NCBI GenBank assembly: GCA_958348565.1
Contig: CATVZP010000031.1
Span: forward strand, 1-20,961
From: an uncultured Collinsella sp.
GTDB lineage: Bacteria; Actinomycetota; Coriobacteriia; Coriobacteriales; Coriobacteriaceae
Reading direction: 5' to 3'
Length of the DNA: 20,961 bases
Every line of letters begins with the position of its first letter. Within the stretch, counting starts at the first letter, position 1. Below, piece by piece: positions 13,199-20,961 of the stretch. A model generated the notes under the pieces. It was given only the letters and a program-made list of their open reading frames with translations, did not search any database and was not told the origin of the DNA. Position numbers and translations under genes: made by a program.

Positions 13199-15328
13199 CT
13201 AGGCCTGTTCGGCACCCGCGGTCTCCAAACCGATCAAACGGAACGGGTCGGCCACGCCACCGATCGACTTTTGGAGCTCGCGCTGGCGCTGTGAATCTTG
13301 CACCGCCTGCATCGTCAGCACGCGACGGGCCTCATCGTCGAGTGAACGGTCCTGACGCAACTTGGCCTGCGCGGCTCGCATGCGACGTTTGATGGTGTAG
13401 AGCTCGAGCGTATCGAGCATAAAGACGATGTTCGTCTCAGTCGGGTGCTTACTCGTTGCCGAGATGCGCCCGGCGCTGACAAGCGATGCCGCCTCGGGAC
13501 ACACCGCGCGTGCCGCATCCATGCATGCCGCAGGATCGGTTCCCGGCGGCGTTGCCAGAACGGCCCACGCAATGGACTCGTGACGCGGGTCGACCCACTC
13601 GATAGAACAAATGCGATCGGCATACGTGCGGAACAGATCGGGGTAGCTCGTGAGCATCGTCAGCAGCTCGCGCTCCCCCGCCAGGGATTTCCGCTCCAGA
13701 TCGGTCAAAACAATCGGCATCGACGGAGCTGCCGCCGCGCTTGAGCTATCGGCAACGGGCGCAGCGCTTTCCATCCCCGCCGGCACATCGATTGGCGGCA
13801 GATCCTCGTCGGCCTCCACCGGCGCGGCCCCATAGGCATCAAGCGGAACGTAGTCGTACGGGTCCTCCTCGACCGGTGCGGACACGGGCGGCGTCGCACC
13901 CGCCGCCCAGGCACCGCGACCGGCACTGCGCGCACCAGCCGCACCGCCGCCCGAGCTTCGTCCCTGCGAGCTGCCCGCGCGCTCAGCTTGCACGCGTTGA
14001 CGCTCGTAGTTCTGCTCACGCCGGCGCTCGGCATCCTCGCGCTTGGCGACATCGCGAAACACACGGCCCGAGCTCGCGCGCACGGTCTCCAGGTCCAAAC
14101 CCAACAGGTCGGCAATCTGGATAAAGTACGTGTCGATCATATAGCTGTCGCGCAGCGGATAGATGAGCGTCAACGCATCCTCGAGCGCTTTGGCGCGACC
14201 GCCCGGTGTGGTAATGTCGCTCGACTCCTGAAGCGAGCGGTACACAAAGTCCATGAGGGGCTCGGCGGCATCGATGCGCGCCTGCAGCGCCTCGCCGCCA
14301 TGCGCCGTGATGAACTCCATGGGGTCGTTGCCGTCGGGCAGCACCACGCAGCGCAGGTCCATCGAATCCTGCTCGATAAACTGAATCGCGCGGCGAGCGG
14401 CCTTTTGACCGGCGGCGTCGCCATCGAACATATATACAATGCGCTTGGCAAAACGGGTGAGTGTCTTAACGTGATGTTCCGTCAGCGCCGTGCCCAGCGT
14501 GGCGACGACGTTTTTGATCCCCGCCTCCCAGCAGGCGATGCAGTCGGTATACCCCTCCACCACGATGGCGGTATCCTGCGCAACGATAAACTCCTTGGCC
14601 CAGTTAAAGCCGTAGAGGTTTCGCTTTTTATGAAACACGCTCGTCTCGGCGGTGTTGAGGTACTTAGGCTGACCATCGCCCATGATGCGCCCGCCAAAGG
14701 CGATATTGTGACCCTGCTCATCAAAGATGGGAAACATCACACGGTCGTAAAAACGGTCGGCAAGCTGTCCGCGCCCACGGCTCACGGCCACGTTGGCGTC
14801 AATCATCTCCTGCGGGGTAAAGCCCGCTTGAGACAGATGCGAAACCAGTGCGTTGCGACCCGGCGCAAAGCCCAGGCAGTAGCGGCGACAGACGTCTCCA
14901 CCCATGCCACGGCTGGCAAAGTACTCGCGCGGACGGCTGTCCTTACCGCGCATAAGCATGGTGTGGTAGAACTGAGCCGTCTCGGCGCACAGGTCATAGA
15001 TGCGAGCGCGCTTGGTGCCGCGATCGCGCTGCGCACCGGTATCGTGCAGTTCAATGCCCGCACGATCAGCCAAATAGCGGATCGACTCGGGAAAACTCAG
15101 GTTCTCACGCTTCATGATATAGGTAAAGACGTCGCCGCCCTCGCCGCAGCCAAAGCAGTGCCACACCTGCGTAGCAGGGATAATGTGAAACGATGGGGTC
15201 TTTTCGCCATGAAACGGGCAGCAGCCCCAAAACTCATGGCCGCGGGGCTTGAGCTCAACCGTTTCCTGTACGATGGCAACCAGATCCGACGCCGCGCGTA
15301 CCTGATCTTTTTCCTCGTCGCTAATCAC
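13199..15328 (-). CDS. dnaG: DNA primase
   Basis: RNA-primer synthase of 709 residues for DNA replication. The N-terminal zinc-binding domain has C37 and H40 in CCPFHGEKTPSFH and C58/C61 in WHCFGCGEGGD. The TOPRIM catalytic domain carries VEGYTD at 257-262 and DGDAAG at 302-307. A low-complexity linker of roughly 110 residues (about 428-540), first basic and Gly/Ser-rich, then Pro/Glu/Asp/Ala-rich, leads to the C-terminal helicase-interacting domain starting near LTDLERKSLAGERELLTML. The start is GTG at 15328, overlapping the ribF stop codon by 8 bases, with GGGGGTGAG upstream. Translational coupling to ribF is likely. Confidence 0.96.
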   Translation of the reverse strand: MISDEEKDQVRAASDLVAIVQETVELKPRGHEFWGCCPFHGEKTPSFHIIPATQVWHCFGCGEGGDVFTYIMKRENLSFPESIRYLADRAGIELHDTGAQRDRGTKRARIYDLCAETAQFYHTMLMRGKDSRPREYFASRGMGGDVCRRYCLGFAPGRNALVSHLSQAGFTPQEMIDANVAVSRGRGQLADRFYDRVMFPIFDEQGHNIAFGGRIMGDGQPKYLNTAETSVFHKKRNLYGFNWAKEFIVAQDTAIVVEGYTDCIACWEAGIKNVVATLGTALTEHHVKTLTRFAKRIVYMFDGDAAGQKAARRAIQFIEQDSMDLRCVVLPDGNDPMEFITAHGGEALQARIDAAEPLMDFVYRSLQESSDITTPGGRAKALEDALTLIYPLRDSYMIDTYFIQIADLLGLDLETVRASSGRVFRDVAKREDAERRREQNYERQRVQAERAGSSQGRSSGGGAAGARSAGRGAWAAGATPPVSAPVEEDPYDYVPLDAYGAAPVEADEDLPPIDVPAGMESAAPVADSSSAAAAPSMPIVLTDLERKSLAGERELLTMLTSYPDLFRTYADRICSIEWVDPRHESIAWAVLATPPGTDPAACMDAARAVCPEAASLVSAGRISATSKHPTETNIVFMLDTLELYTIKRRMRAAQAKLRQDRSLDDEARRVLTMQAVQDSQRQRELQKSIGGVADPFRLIGLETAGAEQA

Positions 15329-16328
15329 GGATACTCACCCCCTGCTCACCCAAGTTATGACGGATATCGTCGATATTACCCTCGACGGTCGCGATAAGCT
15401 CGTCCAGCGAATCGAACACCCGCGACGGTCGCAGCCAACGCGTAAACGCCAGCGACACCGAGGCGCCGTAGAGGTCGCCCGCATACCCGATCAAGTTGGC
15501 CTCGAGATGCGCCGAAGCGGCATCGTCGGCATACGTCGGCGGCAGGCCGACGTTAACGGCAGCAGGCCATACGGTATCGTCGACCAGCACCAGACCCTCA
15601 TAGACGCTATCGGCAGGCACTTGGATGCCGTCGGGCACCTGGATGTTTGCCGTGGGAAAGCCCATATCGGAGCCCTCGTGGCGGCCAGCCGCCACAACGC
15701 CGCGCAGCATATAGGGACGGCCGAGAAGCTCGGCAGCCAGCTCCACATGACCCTGACCCAGCTCATGGCGGATGCGCGTGGCACAGATGGTCCGCCCGTT
15801 AACGCAGAGCAGGTCGTGACCGTAAACGTCAACCCCACGCTCAGTGCCCCAGGCGCGCATCTCGGCAACGCCCGAAGCCCCGCCGCGGCCGAGCCTAAAG
15901 TCGCTGCCTACACGAATGGAGCGAATGTCGACAACACGCGACAACAGCGCCAGAAACCCGACATGATCGAGTGCCGCCACGGCGGGCGTAAAGGGAACGG
16001 CCACCACCGCATCGACCCCGGTTTGAGCCAGGGCATGCAGGCGGTCGGCCGTCGTCATCAATTTTTGAGCGGGCGACGGACTCACCACGACGTCCGGATC
16101 AGGATCGAAGGTGACCACGACCGCTTTGCTGCCGTGGGAACGTGCATCGCGAACAACCGCGTCAATCAGCTCTCGGTGCCCACGATGTACACCATCAAAC
16201 ACGCCAATGGCGATCGACGCGGCACCCAAGGACTCGCACCCATCAAATGCATCGGCAAAAACGATACGGGCCTCGTCCAACTCACCCGCGAAAAAGATAC
16301 GCGCGAGCTCGTGGGGCGCCAGCATCAT
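15321..16328 (-). CDS. ribF: Bifunctional riboflavin kinase/FMN adenylyltransferase
   Basis: Makes FMN and then FAD from riboflavin. The 335-residue protein has an N-terminal adenylyltransferase domain with GVFDGVHRGH at 42-51 and a C-terminal flavokinase domain. The latter shows GFPTANIQVP, VNVGLPPTY, the glutamate in HLEANLIGYAGDLYG, and the ending RWLRPSRVFDSLDEL. The second adenylyltransferase motif, often ISSTRIR, reads ICATRIR here, a mild deviation. The gene begins ATGATG; the first ATG overlaps the truB stop codon (ATGA), and either methionine could be used. It follows truB, as in most bacteria. Confidence 0.95.
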   Translation of the reverse strand: MMLAPHELARIFFAGELDEARIVFADAFDGCESLGAASIAIGVFDGVHRGHRELIDAVVRDARSHGSKAVVVTFDPDPDVVVSPSPAQKLMTTADRLHALAQTGVDAVVAVPFTPAVAALDHVGFLALLSRVVDIRSIRVGSDFRLGRGGASGVAEMRAWGTERGVDVYGHDLLCVNGRTICATRIRHELGQGHVELAAELLGRPYMLRGVVAAGRHEGSDMGFPTANIQVPDGIQVPADSVYEGLVLVDDTVWPAAVNVGLPPTYADDAASAHLEANLIGYAGDLYGASVSLAFTRWLRPSRVFDSLDELIATVEGNIDDIRHNLGEQGVSIRD

Positions 16329-17257
16329 CGAACACCGCCGATCGCCTGCGGAAAGACATGCTCCATCACAAAGCGGCCGCCCTCGATTCGAGCAAGCGCC
16401 TTCAATCCACCATCGAGCACGAGCGCGAACGGCGCCTTCGACGCATCGAAGTCCGCAAGCGCACGTTCAATGGGAATGCGGCGACCACAAAGCAGGTCGT
16501 CTGCAAGATTTCCCGGCAAATCGACACGCGTGGCACCAAGGGCGGCGATGGGATCCAGAGCGAAACCGGCAGCGGACTCGGCAGAGAGCTCCTCTACCGC
16601 ATGACAGGCGCCAATGGAAACCACGCCGGAGGCCGTACGGCGCAGCGCGGAAATATGTGCAGCACTATCGCAGGCACGACCCAGATCGCGAGCGAGCGCG
16701 CGAATGTAGGTGCCTTTGCTTACCGAAAACGCCACGGTCCAGACGCACGTATCGCCCTCGCCGCCCACGGCGATCAGGTCGGCGGCATAGACCTCGACGG
16801 GGCGCGGGGGAAAGTCTACCGCATTGCCCTCGCGAGCACTCTTATAGGCGCGAACGCCATTGACCGAGATGGCCGAAAACGCCGGCGGCACCTGCATCTG
16901 CGGGCCAAGCATAGCGGCGAGCTGCTCACGGGCGTAAGCGAGATCGCGCAGCTCGGGGGCAACGGGCACCGTGCGAACGGCCTCGCCCTCCGCGTCATCG
17001 GTGTTGGTCTCGACGCCAAACGAAATGTCGGCGACATAACTTTTGGTATCGAGGGTTAGCATGCCCAGCAGACGGGTCGCCTGGCCCACGCCCACCACCA
17101 TGACACCCGAGGCCATGGGGTCAAGCGTACCGGCATGGCCGACGCGTCGCTCATGGAGGGCGCGTCGGCACTGCGATACCACGTCGTGGGATGTACAGCC
17201 CACCGGCTTATCGACGGCGAGCAGCATATTCAATTGAGAAGGCGTACGACGAGCCAT
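16325..17257 (-). CDS. truB: tRNA pseudouridine(55) synthase
   Basis: Makes pseudouridine 55 in the T-loop of tRNAs. The catalytic motif GHAGTLDPMASG is at residues 40-51, with the nucleophilic Asp46. The N-terminal LLAVDKPVGCTSHDVV, the middle KSYVADISFG and VSKGTYIRALARDLG are typical. At 310 residues it is the size of the actinobacterial form with a C-terminal extension. The ATG at 17257 has a modest GGATGG upstream. It lies 15 bases after nrnA and overlaps ribF by four bases. Confidence 0.96.
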   Translation of the reverse strand: MARRTPSQLNMLLAVDKPVGCTSHDVVSQCRRALHERRVGHAGTLDPMASGVMVVGVGQATRLLGMLTLDTKSYVADISFGVETNTDDAEGEAVRTVPVAPELRDLAYAREQLAAMLGPQMQVPPAFSAISVNGVRAYKSAREGNAVDFPPRPVEVYAADLIAVGGEGDTCVWTVAFSVSKGTYIRALARDLGRACDSAAHISALRRTASGVVSIGACHAVEELSAESAAGFALDPIAALGATRVDLPGNLADDLLCGRRIPIERALADFDASKAPFALVLDGGLKALARIEGGRFVMEHVFPQAIGGVR

Positions 17258-17272
17258 GTACCATCCAAAATG

Positions 17273-18316
17273 TTAGAGCTCGACGGTCACCGAAGCGGGA
17301 TCCTCCCCTACCAGCTCGGCCAGCATGGGAAGTGCCACGGCGAGCGTCTCGCGAATCGTTCCGTTGTTGGAAAAACCGGCGGCGGCATGATGCCCGCCAC
17401 CGCCAAAGTTGGCAGCGATCTCGGACACATCGAGGTCACCCTTGGAGCGCAGGTTACCGCGTACCTTGGTATCGCCCTCAATGCCCTTCAGGAACAGGCA
17501 GACCTCCACGCCCATCACCGAACGCACCACATCGACCAGGCCGTCGCACTCATCCGAAGTGACGCCGCAAGCCTCGAGGTCGCTCTGGTACGCATAGCTA
17601 TATGCCACGCGACCGTGCGCCACGGTCTTGATACGACCCATAACGATGGACTTGAGATGCAAGAACTCTACGCGCATGCTCTGGTAGACCTCGAGCGCGA
17701 CGCGCGCCGGATCGGCACCGTGCGCGACCAGGCGCGAGGCGGCATGGAACGCAGCGGCATCGGCGTTTTGGTACTGAAAACGACCGGTATCGGTCACCAG
17801 GCCGCACAGCAGGCAGGTCGCGACACCATCGCGAGCCACAATGCCGCAATTGTCCAAAAAGCGGTCGATGATCATGGCGCAGGCCGCGGCGCCGACGCAC
17901 CTCAGGCTCAGCTCGGCAAATTCCTCGCGCGCCGGATGGTGATCGAAACACACCACATGCGACGAGCGGCGGAGCACCTCGGCTGAGTTGTTCAGACGCT
18001 CGACGACCGGCACGTCCACCGAGATGAACAGGTCCGGATTGCCGGTATACGCAGATGCCGGCACCAGACGGTCGGCGCCCTCCATAAAGCGGTAAATACG
18101 CGGAACCGGGTCATCGTCTGCCAGCAGCAGGGCAATGTCCTTGTTGGGGAAAAACTTCATAAGCGAGAGGCCCAGACCCAGCACGGAGCCCAGGGCGTCA
18201 CCATCGGGAGACGTATGTCCCGAAATCGCAATGGAGGACGCACCCTCGATAAGCTCGAGGATGCGTCGCTGAATATCTGCAGACTCGCACGATGCGAGGT
18301 CGGCGGAATTACTCAT
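17273..18316 (-). CDS. nrnA: DHH-family oligoribonuclease/pAp phosphatase (NrnA-like)
   Basis: Phosphoesterase of 347 residues from the DHH/DHHA1 family. Homologues degrade nanoRNAs, convert pAp to AMP, or cleave cyclic di-AMP breakdown products. Metal-binding motifs are GHTSPDGDALGS at 33-44, VD at 99-100, DHHP at 125-128 and VTDTGRF at 174-180. The DHHA1 domain has FGGGGHHAAAG at 304-314. The exact substrate cannot be read from sequence. The ATG at 18316 overlaps the end of rbfA by 8 bases. The position between rbfA and truB is the conserved one for this family in Gram-positive bacteria. Confidence 0.93.
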   Translation of the reverse strand: MSNSADLASCESADIQRRILELIEGASSIAISGHTSPDGDALGSVLGLGLSLMKFFPNKDIALLLADDDPVPRIYRFMEGADRLVPASAYTGNPDLFISVDVPVVERLNNSAEVLRRSSHVVCFDHHPAREEFAELSLRCVGAAACAMIIDRFLDNCGIVARDGVATCLLCGLVTDTGRFQYQNADAAAFHAASRLVAHGADPARVALEVYQSMRVEFLHLKSIVMGRIKTVAHGRVAYSYAYQSDLEACGVTSDECDGLVDVVRSVMGVEVCLFLKGIEGDTKVRGNLRSKGDLDVSEIAANFGGGGHHAAAGFSNNGTIRETLAVALPMLAELVGEDPASVTVEL

Positions 18317-18719
18317 CTAAAGCTGCCTCCTGGGCGGCATCCGCAATTGGATAGCCGTCCTCGTCCTTTTCGATCGCAAGCGTGGCGGGAACGTTTTCCA
18401 GCGCGCGCGTGATGCGCTCGGCCTCATCGGTCGAGCGATCGATGCGAAAATCGAGCTCGGGCGTGACGCGCCAATCGAGCGAGCGGGCCAACAGGCTACG
18501 GATGCGGCCCTTGGCGCTGGCGAGCGCCTCCATGACCTCGTCGTAGCGGCTCGCGTCGCACGACACGTACACGCGCGCGAACGAACGGTCCACCGCGACC
18601 TCGACCGCGGTCAGGGTGACCAGGTCGAGACGCGGATCGGAAACCTCAAAGAGCAGGATATAACCGAGCTTCTCGCGAAGCTGCTCGCCCAGACGGCGGG
18701 TTGCCTGCGTTTGCTTCAT
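18309..18719 (-). CDS. rbfA: 30S ribosome-binding factor RbfA
   Basis: Assembly factor of 136 residues that binds the immature 30S subunit near helix 1 of 16S rRNA. The sequence has the family pattern: an N-terminal RRLGEQLREKLGYILLFEVSDPRL, then VTLTAVEVAVDRSFARVYVS (KH-like core), then LRVTPELDFRID-type sequence, here DWRVTPELDFRIDRSTDEAERI. A short acidic tail follows. The ATG at 18719 has a G-rich GGGGGT upstream and lies 11 bases after infB, its usual partner. Confidence 0.95.
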   Translation of the reverse strand: MKQTQATRRLGEQLREKLGYILLFEVSDPRLDLVTLTAVEVAVDRSFARVYVSCDASRYDEVMEALASAKGRIRSLLARSLDWRVTPELDFRIDRSTDEAERITRALENVPATLAIEKDEDGYPIADAAQEAALDE

Positions 18720-18730
18720 AGCGCTACCCC

Positions 18731-20961
18731 CTACTCGGTACGGGCAACCTGGTCGATGCGGTAGCCCTCAATGGTGTCGCCAGGCTTGATGTCCTGGAAG
18801 TTCTCCAGGCCAATACCGCCCTCGGAGCCGCTCTTGAGGCTCTTGGCCTCGTCCTTGTAGTGGCGCATCGAGGCGATTTTACCGTTGAAGACCACGATGC
18901 CGTCGCGCACCAGGCGCACGGAATCGGTCGCGGCGATCTCGCCCTCTTCGACGCGGACACCGGCGGCGATACCGACCTTGGGCACCTTGAAGGTGTCCAG
19001 AACGGTCGCGGAACCCGTGGAGACCTCGACCTCGGTGGGCTTGAGCATACCGATGCGGGCAGCGTCGAGGTCCTCGAGGCACTTGTAGATGACGTCGTAG
19101 CAACGGATCTCGACGCCCTCGCGCTCGGCGGCGGAGCGGGCCTTGCCGTCGGGACGGACGCCAAAGCCGATGATGATGGCGTTGGAGGCGTCGGCCAGGA
19201 CGACGTCGGTCTCGTTGATGGCACCAACGGCGGAGTGGATCGTGTTGATGCGCACCTCGGACTGATCCATCTTGTCGAGGGAGTCCTGAAGGGCCTCGAT
19301 GGAGCCCTGGACGTCGGCCTTGATGATCAGGTTGAGCTCCTTGACCTCGGCGTCGGCGATGGTCTCGAAGAGGTTCTCGAGCGTCACGTGCTTCACGCGG
19401 CTCTGCTCCTCGATACGGGCCTTGAGCGAACGCTCGTCGGCCAGCGCACGTGCCTCGCGCTCGTCCTCGAACACGCGGAACTCATCGCCGGCGTTGGGGA
19501 CGGACTGCAGGCCCAGAATCTCGACGGCGTCGGAGGGACCGGCCTCGGTGACAGCGTTGCCCTTGGGGTCGAGCATGGCGCGGACACGGCCGTAGGTAAG
19601 GCCGGCGACCAGCGTGTCGCCCACACGCAGGGTGCCGCGGGTCACGAGCACGGTGGCAACCGAGCCACGGCCCTTGTCGAGCTTAGCCTCGAGGACGTTG
19701 CCCGATGCGAACGTATCGGGGTTGGCCTTGAGCTCGAGCACGTCGGCCTGGAGCAGGACGGTCTCGAGCAGGTCGTCGATACCGATCTTCTGCTTGGCCG
19801 AGATGTTGACGAACATGTTCTGTCCGCCCCACTCCTCGGGGATGATGCCGTACTCGGTGAGCTCCTGGCGCACGCGGTCGGGGTTGGCGCCCGGCTTATC
19901 GATCTTGTTGACAGCGACGACGATGGGAACGCCGGCGGCCTTGGCGTGGTTGATCGACTCGATGGTCTGGGGCATGACGCCGTCGTCGGCGGCCACGATC
20001 AGAATGACGATATCGGTCACCTTGGCGCCGCGGGCACGCATGGCCGTAAAGGTGGCGTGACCGGGAGTATCAATGAAGGTAATCTTGCGGTCGTTGATCA
20101 TGACCTGCGAAGCGCCGATGGCCTGGGTAATGCCGCCCGCCTCGCCGGCAGCGACGCCGGTGTGACGGATGGCGTCGAGCAGGCTCGTCTTGCCGTGGTC
20201 GACGTGACCCATGACGGTGACGACCGGGGCACGCGGCTTAAGGTCGGCGGGATCGTCGTAGAACGAGAAGGTGTTCTCCTCCTCGGGGGTGATGATCTTG
20301 ATCTGGCGACCCAGGTCGTCGGCAACGAGCTCGACGAGGTCGTCGGACATGGACTGCGTCATGGTAAGCGGCGTGCCCAGCAGGAACAGGCGCTTGATGA
20401 TGTCGTTGGCCGGAACGTCGAGCGCCTCGGCGAGCTCCTGGACGGTAACGCCCTGGGAGACCTTGATGGCGTCGAGGTCCTCGGGGTTCACACCCTGGGC
20501 CAGCGCCTCCTCAATCTTGCGCTCTTCCTGAGCCTTTGCGGCCTCGCGCTCGCGCTTCTCCTTGCGCTTTTTGCGGCGACCAGTGGACTCGCGAGAGGCC
20601 TCCTCGACGGCGGCACGAGCCTCCTCGAGCACCTTCTCGCGGCTGTACTCCTCGGCCTCGCGAGCCATGCGGCTGTAGTGGTCCTCTTCGTTGTTGTGAC
20701 CGCCCTTGCGCTTCTTGCCCTTGCCCTGCTTGTCAGGGTTTGGGAAGTCCATGCCGGCAGCGACGTTGTTGCTGGCGTTGGTGCGATGGCTGTGGGGACG
20801 GTTCTCGGAGGCGTTACGCTCGGAGTTGTTGTCGGAGGCGTTGCGACCGTTACGACGGCCACCGCGACGGTCGTTGTTGCCGCCACGACGGTTACCGCGC
20901 TCGGCAGCGCGCTCGGCCTTGGCCTTCTCCTCGGCGTCCTTCTTCTCCTTGAGCACGGTCT
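18731..20961 (-). CDS. infB: Translation initiation factor IF-2 (5' end outside window)
   Basis: GTPase that brings initiator tRNA to the ribosome. About 743 codons of the C-terminal part are present; the frame is open to the window edge and the true start lies beyond it. Counting from the GTG at 20956: a low-complexity Asn/Arg/Gly-rich linker (about 20-90), a charged helical stretch (95-150), the IF-2 N-terminal subdomain (VTVQELAEALDVPANDIIKRL), the G domain with GHVDHGKT at 250-257, DTPGH at 296-300 and NKID at 350-353, then domains II to IV ending IEGYRIDQVARTE. An internal start could make a short isoform, as in E. coli. The gene heads the rbfA-nrnA-truB-ribF-dnaG run, and nusA is expected upstream. 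Confidence 0.96.
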   Translation of the reverse strand, partial: TVLKEKKDAEEKAKAERAAERGNRRGGNNDRRGGRRNGRNASDNNSERNASENRPHSHRTNASNNVAAGMDFPNPDKQGKGKKRKGGHNNEEDHYSRMAREAEEYSREKVLEEARAAVEEASRESTGRRKKRKEKREREAAKAQEERKIEEALAQGVNPEDLDAIKVSQGVTVQELAEALDVPANDIIKRLFLLGTPLTMTQSMSDDLVELVADDLGRQIKIITPEEENTFSFYDDPADLKPRAPVVTVMGHVDHGKTSLLDAIRHTGVAAGEAGGITQAIGASQVMINDRKITFIDTPGHATFTAMRARGAKVTDIVILIVAADDGVMPQTIESINHAKAAGVPIVVAVNKIDKPGANPDRVRQELTEYGIIPEEWGGQNMFVNISAKQKIGIDDLLETVLLQADVLELKANPDTFASGNVLEAKLDKGRGSVATVLVTRGTLRVGDTLVAGLTYGRVRAMLDPKGNAVTEAGPSDAVEILGLQSVPNAGDEFRVFEDEREARALADERSLKARIEEQSRVKHVTLENLFETIADAEVKELNLIIKADVQGSIEALQDSLDKMDQSEVRINTIHSAVGAINETDVVLADASNAIIIGFGVRPDGKARSAAEREGVEIRCYDVIYKCLEDLDAARIGMLKPTEVEVSTGSATVLDTFKVPKVGIAAGVRVEEGEIAATDSVRLVRDGIVVFNGKIASMRHYKDEAKSLKSGSEGGIGLENFQDIKPGDTIEGYRIDQVARTE

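Noticed and set aside
13988..15397. 469-codon plus-strand open frame opposite dnaG
   Set aside because: It is antisense to the primase with its intact zinc and TOPRIM motifs; no independent support.

Overview
This window is a dense, almost purely housekeeping stretch of a high-G+C bacterial chromosome. Every gene I can support lies on the minus strand, so transcription runs from high to low coordinates. The gene content and order suggest an actinobacterium. The run recG-rsmD-coaD-(SepIVA/DivIVA-like coiled coil)-DUF177-rpmF ... rnc-smc is the arrangement known from Streptomyces and Mycobacterium. Added to it are fakA/asp23 and plsX-acpP links of the kind seen in Firmicutes. My best guess is a gut Coriobacteriia member such as Collinsella; this is inference from gene order and protein style, not a database result.

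Block A (20961 to 13199): the 3' part of infB (its 5' end is outside the window), rbfA, nrnA (DHH phosphoesterase), truB, ribF and dnaG. Gaps are 15 bases or less, or genes overlap by 4-8 bases (rbfA/nrnA, truB/ribF, ribF/dnaG), so this looks like one operon joining translation initiation, ribosome and tRNA maturation, flavin synthesis and primase. The principal sigma factor gene rpoD follows after a 110-base gap that may hold its own promoter, and it ends in a hairpin terminator.

Block B (about 11750 to 11340): a non-coding island. It contains the rpoD terminator, a 54-base near-perfect palindrome made of two head-to-head 27-base units (REPIN/MITE-like), a strong consensus promoter, and two identical tRNA-Asn(GTT) genes with encoded CCA. 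A hairpin lies between the tRNAs and a strong terminator follows them.

Block C (11181 to 4454): asp23/gls24-like gene, fakA, recG, rsmD, coaD, a SepIVA-like coiled-coil gene, DUF177 (yceD) and rpmF. Most are close-packed or overlapping; the largest gap, 68 bases, is between coaD and the coiled-coil gene.

Block D (4366 to 1): plsX, acpP, rnc and smc (3' end outside the window). This is the phospholipid/fatty-acid entry point, then dsRNA processing, then chromosome condensation. The rpmF-plsX junction carries two small dyads, a possible -10 and an intrinsic-terminator-like hairpin placed directly against the plsX ribosome binding site. It is the most interesting regulatory region here.

I found no phage, CRISPR, defence, toxin or secondary-metabolite genes, and no transposase gene. 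No intergenic stretch without a gene exceeds about 190 bases. The oddities worth attention are regulatory (rpmF/plsX junction, rnc start region, tRNA island) and the palindromic repeat, not a new protein system.
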